Made by a program: the position numbers and the translations under genes. Below, piece by piece: positions 22,512-31,309 of a stretch of 35,096 bases of DNA (the stretch's first letter is position 1; each line of letters opens with the position of its first letter). The stretch lies in assembly GCA_001687465.1 (NCBI GenBank), contig LVLI01000376.1, forward strand, positions 1 to 35,096. Reading direction: 5' to 3'. The notes below the pieces were generated by a model that did not search any database, was not told where the DNA came from, and saw only the letters and a list, made by a program, of their open reading frames with translations. This stretch comes from Halocafeteria seosinensis. Lineage: Eukaryota > Sar > Bigyra > Bicosoecida.

Positions 22512-24965
22512 TCACTGAAAGATCTTCAACGTGTCTTCGAGAAGCCGCTGCTCTTGCAACCATTCCTTCAGTTGCTGCAATGCTTCATCTTCCACACTGC
22601 GCTCCCGTTCGACTTTTTCATCATCGCTTACATATAGTTCCAATGGGACGCAGGCATTCGCGGTGAGCCAATCTGGTGGAGACTCGTCATCGCGTTGTCC
22701 CGAACTTACTGACGAATCGTCAGTAAACGACCGGTAACGCTTGTTTTGGGACACCCGTTCAGCAACATGGGGAACAAAAGCGTTGGTTTCGTCGTCTTCG
22801 TCATTATCCTCCGTCGTTTCTCTCGACGAGTGCAACCAAGAGATAGCTGCAGTAAACGTTGTCAGGGAATACTCCTCGCGACCTGCAATGTTGTCCATGT
22901 CAATACCGTAAGCCTTCATATAGGCGATACATAAATGAGGGCATCTGAGTCTGCTGCGTGATACTATAGCAGCCAACAGGGGTACCATATCTTCTCCTGT
23001 TAAGTTCGTGTCACCACCTCGTGAGGAGATTTCTTGGATACCCATGTCCACCGCGGTTGTTAAACAGGAAAGCATTTTCTTAGGCGAATAATGCAGCGGC
23101 AAGGCTGTCAGCAGAGTGGCCGCCGACTTGAATACATGCGAATCATTTAGTTGCGAATCATCTATTAGGCGTCTTTCAATCCCTAGTGACCTCAACGGTT
23201 CATCATGCAGACGGCTTAACTTGTCTTTCCACGCTTGATCCAGTAAGGAGAGGCTATCATTATATTTCACGACAGTGACTTTGTTACTATCCTTATTCGT
23301 GCGCAAGCGACCCTCCCCAAAACACATGCTATGTAACCTAGACCATAACATCTCCGTCGTTAGAGTCTCTAAGTCGTTTTCAGATGATTGAGAGGCATCC
23401 GTTAATACTGCTCTCCGTAGCTCCTTTGCGTACCACCTCATGAACGCTTTCAGAATACGAGGTCTCGGGACCGTTATTGGGCATATCTCGTCTGATTCTT
23501 CATGCACAACATTAAATAGGCGAGCGTTAGATTCGTCAAGGTTACTAGATGAAACAGCATCTAAGTGTTTGAAATACTTCAGGAGAAATACGCTAACGTC
23601 GAAGCCGAAGAGACGTCGGCACCACTTGTACAATATCCGGCCTTCTCGATGTCTCTGATCCTCAATTATACCATTAAGCTGTGTCTGCAAAGTATAAGAT
23701 CGCTGATGCATCGATGCCATCCTGTTGAAATGCGACGTATCTATCTGCCAGCAAGGATTCACTGTGTGGGAGGTGCTCAATTTCCATTCGACATTCGTAG
23801 GGGCTCCAAATGCAAGATAAAAAGTTTCCGATGGGAAACGAATGGGGTTCTTGAAATGCAGGACAAACGGTAAATTGACTGAACTAAAGTCAAGCCGGAA
23901 TTTGTATTCATAGCGACCCTCCTCGTTCTGTGGTGCGTGTTCCGCTTGTTCGGAAAACTCTGGTTTCGAGACCTCCAATAATAACTGCCCTGCCCAATAC
24001 AACATTGCCTCCTTCCTCTTTTTTTGTCTGGTGGAGCTACTATCACTACGCTTCGGCTCAAACTCATCAAAGAATGTCTTCCGTTCTGAACGTAATTCAC
24101 TGAAACTAGCCAAGACTGTGAGGATATGCTTCTTCCTATCTTTGGGAGAGTGCAGTCTTAACTCGGGGACGAGGCCCGCAATCGAATCATGTACCTCTTG
24201 GAGTTCACTTTCCAGAATTTCTACTTTCTTCTCCTGCTTCTCGATCTTAGACGAAGTTGCCAAGAGCTTTCCAGGATCCACTAGAGGAGTTTGTCGCATG
24301 AGACATTCCATCATGCTGTCCATCGAACCTTGTTCCAGGGCACTCTCTATACTCATAATTTCTTCTTCCGTTTCTATTCTATGGCGCAATAAAAGATCAC
24401 TTTTTTCGCTAAACATCTTTAGCTTGGCCATACAAACTTTTAAGGACAGTAAGCCACGCCGTTCAAACAGATGACGAAACTTGCCTAGCCCATACGTGAA
24501 CAGCTGCTTTAATCGATACACAGCGTCGTTCTTCGTTTGTGGCAAAGTTTTGTTCTCATATTCATCCAACTGTTCGCAGATACTTTGGTGATATTTGTAA
24601 ATCTTACTTTTCTGTCCTTTGAAGTTCTTCAATCGAGACTTGAGCCTACTCTTCGCTTCCTTTTGCGACAACCCCACCAAATGTGATCCGGAGTTCCTCT
24701 TGAACTGAGACGAAATCGCGGCCGGTCGTCTCCGCGGCATCTCACTATCATCTGTGCTCTTTGTTTCCCCATTACTATGCGCACTTCGCTCACTACCTGT
24801 CTCGTTGACCCCTGTGCAGTCATGCAGATTGTTTCCTCGGGATGGACTGCTCCTGGTGGTCGAGTCAGAGAAAACAGAACTGTTGGTAGCTACCGAAGAA
24901 ACACCACTCCCACTATCGCCACGCTGTCGTAATTTGCGACTAAGTCGCCCTGTGAGGGATTTCAT
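22512..24965 (-). CDS. VPS9-domain protein, probable Rab5-family exchange factor
   Basis: Single-exon frame of 817 aa from the ATG at 24965; the frame extends further upstream but without an ATG. The C-terminal third carries a VPS9 domain (~620-715): SPKKMLSCLTTAVDMGIQEI, then TGEDMVPLLAAIV (the conserved acidic residue before the P-x-L core), then CPHLCIAYMKAYG and EEYSLTTFTAAISWL, the conserved Tyr-x-Leu-Thr region. VPS9 domains load GTP on Rab5/Vps21 GTPases at early endosomes. The N-terminus is Ser/Arg-rich; residues ~110-290 look coiled-coil, with a helical region around FRHLFERRGLLSLKVCMAKL. A beta-rich middle (YEYKFRLDFSSVNLPFVLHF) may be a C2-like or other lipid-binding fold, which is a guess. 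An acidic and polar linker follows the VPS9 domain. Confidence 0.85.
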   Translation of the reverse strand: MKSLTGRLSRKLRQRGDSGSGVSSVATNSSVFSDSTTRSSPSRGNNLHDCTGVNETGSERSAHSNGETKSTDDSEMPRRRPAAISSQFKRNSGSHLVGLSQKEAKSRLKSRLKNFKGQKSKIYKYHQSICEQLDEYENKTLPQTKNDAVYRLKQLFTYGLGKFRHLFERRGLLSLKVCMAKLKMFSEKSDLLLRHRIETEEEIMSIESALEQGSMDSMMECLMRQTPLVDPGKLLATSSKIEKQEKKVEILESELQEVHDSIAGLVPELRLHSPKDRKKHILTVLASFSELRSERKTFFDEFEPKRSDSSSTRQKKRKEAMLYWAGQLLLEVSKPEFSEQAEHAPQNEEGRYEYKFRLDFSSVNLPFVLHFKNPIRFPSETFYLAFGAPTNVEWKLSTSHTVNPCWQIDTSHFNRMASMHQRSYTLQTQLNGIIEDQRHREGRILYKWCRRLFGFDVSVFLLKYFKHLDAVSSSNLDESNARLFNVVHEESDEICPITVPRPRILKAFMRWYAKELRRAVLTDASQSSENDLETLTTEMLWSRLHSMCFGEGRLRTNKDSNKVTVVKYNDSLSLLDQAWKDKLSRLHDEPLRSLGIERRLIDDSQLNDSHVFKSAATLLTALPLHYSPKKMLSCLTTAVDMGIQEISSRGGDTNLTGEDMVPLLAAIVSRSRLRCPHLCIAYMKAYGIDMDNIAGREEYSLTTFTAAISWLHSSRETTEDNDEDDETNAFVPHVAERVSQNKRYRSFTDDSSVSSGQRDDESPPDWLTANACVPLELYVSDDEKVERERSVEDEALQQLKEWLQEQRLLEDTLKIFQ

Positions 24966-25468
24966 GATTAAGTAGATTCCTGTGTTTTGGTACCAACAAC
25001 TTGAAGCTCTCCAACTGAAGTTCCTCCCACAATTCACACGCTCTGCATTCTCAGTACTCGGGGTATAGGAACCGATACATGACACAGACGATTGTCCGAA
25101 CTGCGCTTGTCCCCTTTTTTTTTCCAATCAAAATTGCACCTTCTGCGCCATCAGAAGCGCATTAAACTTCAGACTGTCTCATCTTTGCTTCTCTTCCACT
25201 TCTTCGGGTAAGCTAATTGCACGCATCTACCCACCGAAATTGCACTTGACCACGTCCGCAAGCACTCTTCTAGCCAAACTGCCAGAAAACGAGTGAGAAA
25301 ACAGTGGATTTTTCGCATAATGGGTCGGTCTCCCGCAAAGTGTCGCCCCACATCAAGACCCAGTAAAGATTGCTGTGTCTGAAACTTCAACCAGAGGTCC
25401 CAGTTATAGCCCTGGGGAATAGGATTGACGAGCAGAGTGACAGAATCCTGATAGGAGATATAACTGTC
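24966..25468. other. Divergent intergenic region between the VPS9 and SLBP genes
   Basis: About 500 bp with no gene I can support. It contains a short oligo-T/oligo-A run near 25115-25125. On the plus strand a donor-like CTTCTTCGG followed by GTAAGC near 25200 could belong to a 5'-leader intron of the SLBP gene. A minus-strand frame is open here but lacks a good start (see rejected items). Confidence 0.4.
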
Positions 25469-26629
25469 ATGAATAACTCTAACGGTCGTCGACCTCCCCG
25501 TTCGAATTATGATGCTCAACAGTATAGACGGCAGTATCAGCCGAGACCACCTCAGTTTCATGGGCGACCACCGCCGCCAAACTATCCCAGACCTCCACCT
25601 TTTAAGCGGTCGTAAGCTACTTTGTATCCAACCAGCACGTCTGAGTCTTTTATCTCGCCTGTATACGTGCCTTGCAGAAGAGAGGAACGTCGGGGAGCAT
25701 GGAACACGCCATTTCCTGGTCATCAACAGCACGTTCACAACCAGCAGAATTCAACTAATGCAAGCTTAGCAAGAAACGATAGTAGGATGAGTGACCCAAA
25801 GCAGCACGACGTCCCATCAGACCGGAAACGAAGGCGGTATGACGAACCAAAACCACCTCCAAGGTTTTCGTCGAGCTCTGCAACTGACCAGAATTCGTCG
25901 TCTACTTTTCGAGGACGCTCCCCGCAAAACAACAATAAGGTTGAGCATGTCATGACTGTACAAGCTGGTAAAACAAAGCAAGGCTCGCTACCCGAAGATG
26001 ATCCTCACCGTATACAGCAGCGGCAACGTCAAATTGACTTCGGGAAAAATACTGCCGGTTATGATCGATACATCAAGCTCGTGCCAAAGTATGGATATAT
26101 TATTTGGAAGTTAAATGCAGAGATCATGCATACGCGCATCTTGCTCTTGCAGACACAAGCGTAAGCCTACTGACCCTCAAACGCCAAATCCGACGAGAAA
26201 ATATAGTAAACGTATGTGGGACAGCATGGTACGAACCTGGAGGAAACGGCTTCATCAATGGGATCCGCCGGAAGAAGAATGTCAATACGATCTGTTTGCA
26301 GAACTTGAAAAAGGCAAGACCGTTTCCCGTTCAAATTACCCAATTACTATCACCATGTATTGCATATCTCCGCAGAAAGGAAATGCCGTTTACGAGGAGA
26401 ACAAATTGATTACCATACGGCAGCGGCAGCGTTGCAGAAGTTGAAAAACCGCAATCTCTCCTCGGCCACGGGGGAGGGAGCGTTGTATAAACATGCTCGA
26501 CCTGAAAGCGTTGGTATGATGTCGTTTGTCTCTTCTCCCTCAATGGAGTTCTTAGTTGCACCGTTCTCCTTGCGTAAACGGAACACATGTTGCATTGGTG
26601 AAGATATGCTTCACGACCCTGCGTTGTAG
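25469..26629 (+). CDS. SLBP: Histone RNA hairpin-binding protein (SLBP)
   Basis: Four exons: 25469-25611, 25678-26088, 26153-26313 and 26376-26629 (322 aa). SLBP binds the 3' stem-loop of replication-dependent histone mRNAs for processing and translation. The RNA-binding domain (~140-215) is split by intron 2 and reads [20 protein letters not shown], then [24 protein letters not shown] and [11 protein letters not shown], close to the animal motifs. The regulatory TPNK of animals is TPNP here: the phosphorylatable Thr is kept, the Lys is not. The N-terminus is Pro/Arg/Asn-rich and disordered. Intron 3 (26314-26375, 62 nt) fits only with a GC donor (AAAAAG then GCAAGA), giving phase 1 and a smooth coiled continuation. 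A model without this intron would end at 26444 instead. No histone gene is visible in the window. Confidence 0.88.
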
Positions 26630-26802
26630 CTTTAAGAAGCTCAGGGTTCCTATGCTGTAAATACGACGCTCCCAAACATTGGATTCCTACAGGGAGGATG
26701 CGCTCGACGAAGCCAGATTGAATTCAGTTTTCAGATTTACAGTATGTCGTGTGATGGTTTGCTTAAGTGTTTTCCATTGGTGTAACTATACGGATCATCG
26801 CA

Positions 26803-27153
26803 ATGGATGTGTTCGAAAGAGCAACTGCAACTGTAAGTGGCCATAAGAGCTCATCCGAATTCAGGAAAACCATGCCTGTCCTTGCGCCGACTCGTTGAAA
26901 ATGGAAGTTTGGAAGCCGCGCATTCAGGTTGCAGTTATCTGGAACGGAGCACTCTCGGACCCTCGCCGACTAACTTTTTTCACGTAGCCTACAGGCTGAA
27001 AAAAGAAACGTGGACTCAAAAGTGGTGCATACGCAGTATTTAACACATGTTACTTTTATTCGTGTCGTTTCCCCACGAAGTGGGTGCAGAAATTACAGAG
27101 CTGGTACTTGTACGGCCGTGTTTCGAATGAGTGCTAGGCAAATTAAGTTTTGA
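26803..27153 (+). CDS. Possible small two-exon gene (62 aa)
   Basis: An ATG in good context (GCAATGG) opens exon 1 (26803-26832, MDVFERATAT), ending exactly at a GTAAGT donor. A textbook intron end, GACTAAC followed by a T-tract and CCTACAG, closes at 26994. Exon 2 (26995-27153) then continues in phase 0 as AEKRNVDSKVVHTQYL to a TGA. The intron would be 162 nt. No family is recognised; the C-terminal part has an unremarkable composition and the gene may have more exons or be a noncoding spliced transcript. It sits between SLBP and UTP6 on the same strand. Confidence 0.3.
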
Positions 27154-27363
27154 AGGCTTTAAAACAGCTACACCAGGAATACAAATAAACTATCAACTCA
27201 GTTGTGGTTCATTGCGAATGCTACGTTGTCAGCTTAGTGTCAAGCCTTGTGATCAAGTTTTCTTGAAGTGACACTGGTTGCGGCAATGAGCGCCACTCCA
27301 CCGTAGCAGAGATATACTACCTCTATTGCGCAAGTTTCGTTGGATATATACATAGAACGCATT

Positions 27364-27378
27364 CGTCACTCTGTGACG
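27364..27378. promoter_or_regulatory. CGTCAC-TCT-GTGACG inverted repeat in the UTP6 leader
   Basis: Perfect 6-bp arms around TCT, 11 bp upstream of the UTP6 start codon. The TGACG/CGTCA half-sites are of the kind recognised by bZIP factors in many eukaryotes; it could equally be a leader hairpin. Confidence 0.35.
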
Positions 27379-27389
27379 TTCGAAACAAA

Positions 27390-29825
27390 ATGGCAGATAC
27401 TGTCCAAGAGCTCCTGGAGCGCATGATCCCGGAGCTGGAGGAGCTCCAGGAGATTGGATATTTTGATAAAGTGCGTCCCAACGCCTGTATACGCCATATC
27501 TACCTCCATATTCGCATTTCCATATGTTCATTCTTACTGCTTTACCTGTGTCCGCAGAATGAAGTGCGTCAAATAGTGAATGAACGACGGGATTACGAGT
27601 ATAAATTGGCCGGGAGATCGCCTCGGAAGGAGGATTACCTCAATTATATCACATATGAGCTCAAATTGGAGAGTTTACGAAAACTTCGCAAGAAAAAACT
27701 TTCCATAAAGAAGTCGTCGTCCAGTGACTATGTCTACCTGAGACGCGTCCATTTCATCTTTGACCGGGCGCTACGGCGATTTCGGTATGACTTGGACTTA
27801 TGGAAGCAATGGATTGAATTCTCCCTTAGAACCAATTCTTCCAAAGCTCTACAGAAGATATTCCCGAGGGCATTGAGGTTGCTACCTCATTGCGAAAAAC
27901 TATGGCTGCAAGCCGCTTCCTGGGAATTCGACGTTAACCATAACATCAGTGGCGCTCGACATTTTATGCAACGTGCACTCCGTTTTAATAGCGTGTCGAA
28001 GGACTTGTGGTTACATTATTTCAAACTCGAACTGCTTTATATTCGGAGACTGCAAGCTCGAAGGATGCTCTTGGGTCTGGATGATGTGAAAACAGGCGTT
28101 GAGCAAGATGTCACGGACTCCCTGGACTCGGTTGAGCAGTCAGACAAGAAGACAGCCAGGAAGCGCGCTTTCTTCGACGGATTAGTCCCTCGAATCATTT
28201 ACAACAATGCTGTCTCTAACATAGAGGATGTAGAGTTCTCGGCCGCTTTCGCTCAAATCGTTCGTGGTTATCGTTCGCCTGAGGACTCGACAAGTCCAGG
28301 GTTCCCTCGGTTACAGGACTATATCCTCAATGATATCACAGATAAGTTTCCCATCAGCAGTAAGACCTGGATACTACTTGCCGAGAACTGTGTATATCAT
28401 CTTCAGTATGTCGGATCAAGACCTGAAAACGAAGATCGAGAAGAAAAGAGTGGTCCAGTGGGAAGCTACTACGCATTGGAAGCACTAGGGAGCGATATCA
28501 ACATGACCCAGGAAGTCCCTTCCGACTGGACCATCCACCAGCAAAGCGTCAGTGCCCAAGGTACAACCGGCCGCAAGAAGGGCAAACGGAGGCAGCCCGG
28601 AAGTCTGGACGAGTTCGCCGCGAGGATGTCTGAAAGTGATTCCACTTCAGAGAAAACAGCAAATATCGTAAAAGAAGCTGAGGACAATATGATCGCCACG
28701 TTGCGGGAAGGGCTAACCGTTGCAGCGTCCCCCTTCTTTTATATTGGAGCTGTCGAACTGATGGCTACGCGGCTGGAGGCAAGAGAGGCACCAAAGACAG
28801 CCGCACGACTGGATTCTTTGACAAAATCGATGGCTGAAATCTGTCTTCGATGTCATACTCAGCATTTATCGACAGTTAAGACTCATTCTTGGCTCCTACG
28901 TTCGCTAATTTTGCTTCAGTGGCCTTGCCGGGCGCTTGCAGTTGCCTCTGATGCGTTGTCTGCAGAGTTTGAACAGCAGCAGAAACGAGCGTTTGGTCCT
29001 CTTGTTGAACAGTATGTTACGCATGAATCTGTTAAAGAGAAGGCGGATGAAAATCAAAGTATCCTTCGTTCACTTCGAAGCCAGTCTGAACCTTGGTTGC
29101 TAGGAGTCGATCTGGTACTGCGGTTCCGAAGTCTCTTGTCCATAGCGGATACCCGTCATATGGTTTATAACAACGGAAGCTCTGAAATTCTTCAATTTCT
29201 TCCCCTTAACAATGTTTCATACAGCGATTTTTCCTCCGAACACTTGCAGGAAATTCAAGCAAGCTTGTCCCGACTACCCTCTGTAGATACCCTTCTTGAA
29301 GAAGCTCTAAAAGTTGTACTCGATGACTTTTCTCTTCCCCTCTGGCTTTACTCGATAGGAATAAAACGCGATAGCATTCATTATGCTGAGAATTCGGAAT
29401 TTGTTACACGCTCGTATTTGACTGCAATCTCGCGTTGCACGGATGAGGATCCTCTGCGGTTGGAGCTCCTAGAGTGGCTCTTCGAGCACTGCCAAATATC
29501 TTTCTTCCAAAAATGGAAAAAAGAGATCTTTAGTGGCACGCCATCTTTCTCCATATATCAGCACGCTATAAATCGTTTGGAGACTCTTTATAGGATTGAG
29601 AACTTCAATGCAGCTATAGGTGCGCTCCTGGAGTATGTCTACCAACAGGCTCTGCGCGATCATGGTAAGGCTTCTGCTGATTTGTGGCTGCGGAGAATGC
29701 GGTTTCTACAAGAAAATTCGAGGTCGATTGAGGCTTCTAAAGTTTATGACAGAGCGTTGAAAGAGCTGGACAACCCATCAACTCTGGTGGAACTCTGTGC
29801 TTCGGGCTCGGCGCGGAAAGACTAG
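27390..29825 (+). CDS. UTP6: UTP6, U3 snoRNP/small-subunit processome HAT-repeat protein
   Basis: UTP6 is a UtpB subunit needed for 18S rRNA processing in the nucleolus. The opening MADTVQELLERMIPELEELQ and the segments VNERRDYEYKLAGRSPRKED, RALRRFRYDLDLWKQWIEF and ALRFNSVSKDLWLHYFKLEL are typical of the family, with HAT repeats through the N-terminal third and again near RIENFNAAIGALLEYVYQQA. The frame is continuous, but 27471-27557 (87 nt, GTGCGT donor, CCGCAG acceptor) is almost certainly an intron: it is a multiple of three, has no stop, and encodes a hydrophobic stretch foreign to the family, breaking FDK-NEVRQIV. Exons are then 27390-27470 and 27558-29825, giving 782 aa, longer than the ~600 aa of animal UTP6. 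A possible alternative last exon lies downstream at 29865. Confidence 0.88.
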   Translation: MADTVQELLERMIPELEELQEIGYFDKVRPNACIRHIYLHIRISICSFLLLYLCPQNEVRQIVNERRDYEYKLAGRSPRKEDYLNYITYELKLESLRKLRKKKLSIKKSSSSDYVYLRRVHFIFDRALRRFRYDLDLWKQWIEFSLRTNSSKALQKIFPRALRLLPHCEKLWLQAASWEFDVNHNISGARHFMQRALRFNSVSKDLWLHYFKLELLYIRRLQARRMLLGLDDVKTGVEQDVTDSLDSVEQSDKKTARKRAFFDGLVPRIIYNNAVSNIEDVEFSAAFAQIVRGYRSPEDSTSPGFPRLQDYILNDITDKFPISSKTWILLAENCVYHLQYVGSRPENEDREEKSGPVGSYYALEALGSDINMTQEVPSDWTIHQQSVSAQGTTGRKKGKRRQPGSLDEFAARMSESDSTSEKTANIVKEAEDNMIATLREGLTVAASPFFYIGAVELMATRLEAREAPKTAARLDSLTKSMAEICLRCHTQHLSTVKTHSWLLRSLILLQWPCRALAVASDALSAEFEQQQKRAFGPLVEQYVTHESVKEKADENQSILRSLRSQSEPWLLGVDLVLRFRSLLSIADTRHMVYNNGSSEILQFLPLNNVSYSDFSSEHLQEIQASLSRLPSVDTLLEEALKVVLDDFSLPLWLYSIGIKRDSIHYAENSEFVTRSYLTAISRCTDEDPLRLELLEWLFEHCQISFFQKWKKEIFSGTPSFSIYQHAINRLETLYRIENFNAAIGALLEYVYQQALRDHGKASADLWLRRMRFLQENSRSIEASKVYDRALKELDNPSTLVELCASGSARKD

Positions 29826-29864
29826 ACTTAAGCACTAACTCTTCAAACAAATTTGAATTCACAG

Positions 29865-30158
29865 CGTACAGACTACATAGTCAGTGACCTTTACGACAAG
29901 CTCAATGCGATTTTCCATACTACCCAACTGCAATTTAATGGGACCAACGGCATCACAATGGATGTTCTTTGGGACCAACAGCACCTTCGGGAGTACATGA
30001 AGGACAACAACAAGACTGCTTTCATTCAATTGAGCAATTCTCAGAAATGTGAATATAGGAACATCCTCCGGAACAACCGGAGACTACGTGCCTCCAACCA
30101 AGGATCCACTTCAATACGAAGTGCTGTGCTTGCGGAAGGGGCTCATTCGGGAGGATAA
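29865..30158 (+). other. Orphan ORF, copy 1 of a duplicated unknown module
   Basis: An open stretch that begins right after an intron-like end (GCACTAACTC ... TTCACAG at 29864) and runs to a TAA, encoding YIVSDLYDKLNAIF, then VLWDQQHLREYMKDNN, then ILRNNRRLRASNQ. It has no good ATG of its own. It could be a terminal exon spliced from the UTP6 gene through a weak GTGGAA donor (phase 0), or a fragment of a separate gene. It aligns with the sequence at 31020-31290 (WD-x-QH-x-RE-[YF], NRR-x-x-A-x-NQ). No known family. Confidence 0.45.
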
Positions 30159-30173
30159 GAGAACGTGAGAAAA

Positions 30174-30363
30174 GGCAGGTGTCCCTGCCGAAGTGGACCC
30201 GCCAGGCCGGACGACTTATGGCTGGCACGGCTCTGCATAAGTCGAAAGGATTTACAATGCTCATTTAAGACATCGAGCAAAGAGAATCCATAGAAAGTTA
30301 GCTTTGCATGGGCAAAGCAGGAGCCCGACAAATCGGGGGTTACAGGAGGTGAAACAGTTTCAC
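30174..30363. other. Array of perfect stem-loops, candidate structured RNA
   Basis: Six consecutive hairpins. A: GGCAGG-TGTC-CCTGCC (30174-30189). B: CGACTTATG with 15-nt loop and CATAAGTCG (30212-30244). C: GGATT/AATCC (30248-30252 with 30285-30289) enclosing TGCTC/GAGCA. D: GCTTTGC-ATGG-GCAAAGC (30301-30318). E: CCCGA-CAAA-TCGGG (30324-30337). F: GTGAAAC-A-GTTTCAC (30349-30363). GCCAG at 30201-30205 can also pair with CTGGC in the loop of B, as in a pseudoknot. Read on the minus strand, hairpin A is followed at once by TTTT, like a Pol III stop. I saw no tRNA, snRNA, RNase P, SRP, group I or group II core motif. The array lies between the two copies of the orphan module. Confidence 0.5.
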
Positions 30364-30858
30364 GGTGCACAGGGAGTATGGAGTGTTCACAAGGTAGATA
30401 CAGGTTAGATTTATATCAGTGGTATAAAGCTAAGTATGAGTTTTATCAACTATGGAAAGGACTACTGGATGCTTTCGAGGTCTCGTTAGATATCACTATA
30501 TTGGATGGCTTGTTGAATATACTGGTGGAAAAAAAAGGAACATTTGCATCAAAGAACTGGAGCCGACGCATGTCGGACCATCAATCTGGTTGAAACCGAA
30601 GTCGAAAAGCTGGTATAGAAAATGAGTTTGGTATCAGAGCAATACATTGGAGTCCGGTTCTTGGAATTTCGACGTCATTACTGGGACTGTTTGCAGGCAT
30701 AACGACCCACTCCCTCAAGGAGTTGTCTTCTATGTGAAGAGGCCAACCGCCATGCCACTTGAGAGACTGAGAAGTGTCTGGAATTTATGCTATGTCAAAA
30801 ACTTGTCAGGTATAGTCGGAGGATCCAGCGATATTGGAATCTGGATCAATGGAAGTGA
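30364..30858 (+). other. Degenerate coding-like stretch
   Basis: Short open frames without a coherent gene: 30378-30593 (LDLYQWYKAKYEFYQLWKG) and a frame from 30621 (YIGVRFLEFRRHYWDC), followed by 30647-30937 in another frame. A segment just before 30858 (RYWNLDQWK, then TGA) resembles the first of these in its RY/W/QW spacing. This looks like decayed protein-coding sequence, perhaps upstream parts of the duplicated module. Confidence 0.3.
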
Positions 30859-31309
30859 TGTTTCGAATTATATCAAAGATGTGCCTGGTGTTCGCCAAAG
30901 TATGCAAATACATGGAACCCTCCGTCTAATGAGTTGAGATATAATCCAACACACTGGTGGCTTGACCGTAAGGAAGAAGATCTGATACTTTGGTACCAGG
31001 GAAGAGTACATCGGAATGACATTATGCAGCAGAATTTGTTAAAGTTTTCACGTGTAGCCCAACGAATTGAAGGAAAGTTTCGCAAAAGGTACATTATTTG
31101 GTGCAAAGAGAACGAAATCGACTCACCAGTATTATGGGACAGACAGCATTATCGTGAATTCCAGCAACGGCCACAAACTGCCCTTCATTGAACTTAGTCC
31201 CACCCAAAAGAAAGTATATAAGGAAATTTTAGCGCAAAACCGACGTGCCATTGCTGCTAACCAACGAAGAACGATTCCGTCGATAACACAAAACTTACCA
31301 GATGAGTAG
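30859..31309 (+). pseudogene. Orphan ORF, copy 2 of the duplicated module, frame-shifted
   Basis: Open from just after a TGA at 30856: FELYQRCAWCSPKYANTW, then HWWLDRKEEDLILWYQGRVH, then VLWDRQHYREF. Right after REF (about 31155-31165) this frame runs into a stop at 31189, but similarity to copy 1 continues in the next frame (LPFIELSPTQKKVYKEILAQ, NRRAIAANQ) up to TAG at 31307. One base of difference explains the break, so this is either a pseudogene or an assembly error. No ATG-initiated full frame is visible. Family unknown. Confidence 0.5.

Noticed and set aside
25169-25738. 189-codon minus-strand frame upstream of and antisense to SLBP
   Set aside because: It has no ATG near its start, a third of it is antisense to SLBP exons, and no family is recognised. 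The part 25169-25468 reads somewhat protein-like, so it is worth a transcript check, but it is not called.
27471-27557. Hydrophobic insertion or membrane span in UTP6
   Set aside because: Flanked by GTGCGT and CCGCAG, a multiple of three long, and absent from the family, so it is read as an in-frame intron.
30174-30363. Group I or group II intron, RNase P, SRP or spliceosomal RNA
   Set aside because: No domain V, P7/P3 core, or other signature sequence of these RNAs was seen.
30143-30370. 75-codon minus-strand frame through the hairpin array
   Set aside because: It starts with GTG only; its openness may be a by-product of the palindromic sequence, and hairpins are the better explanation.
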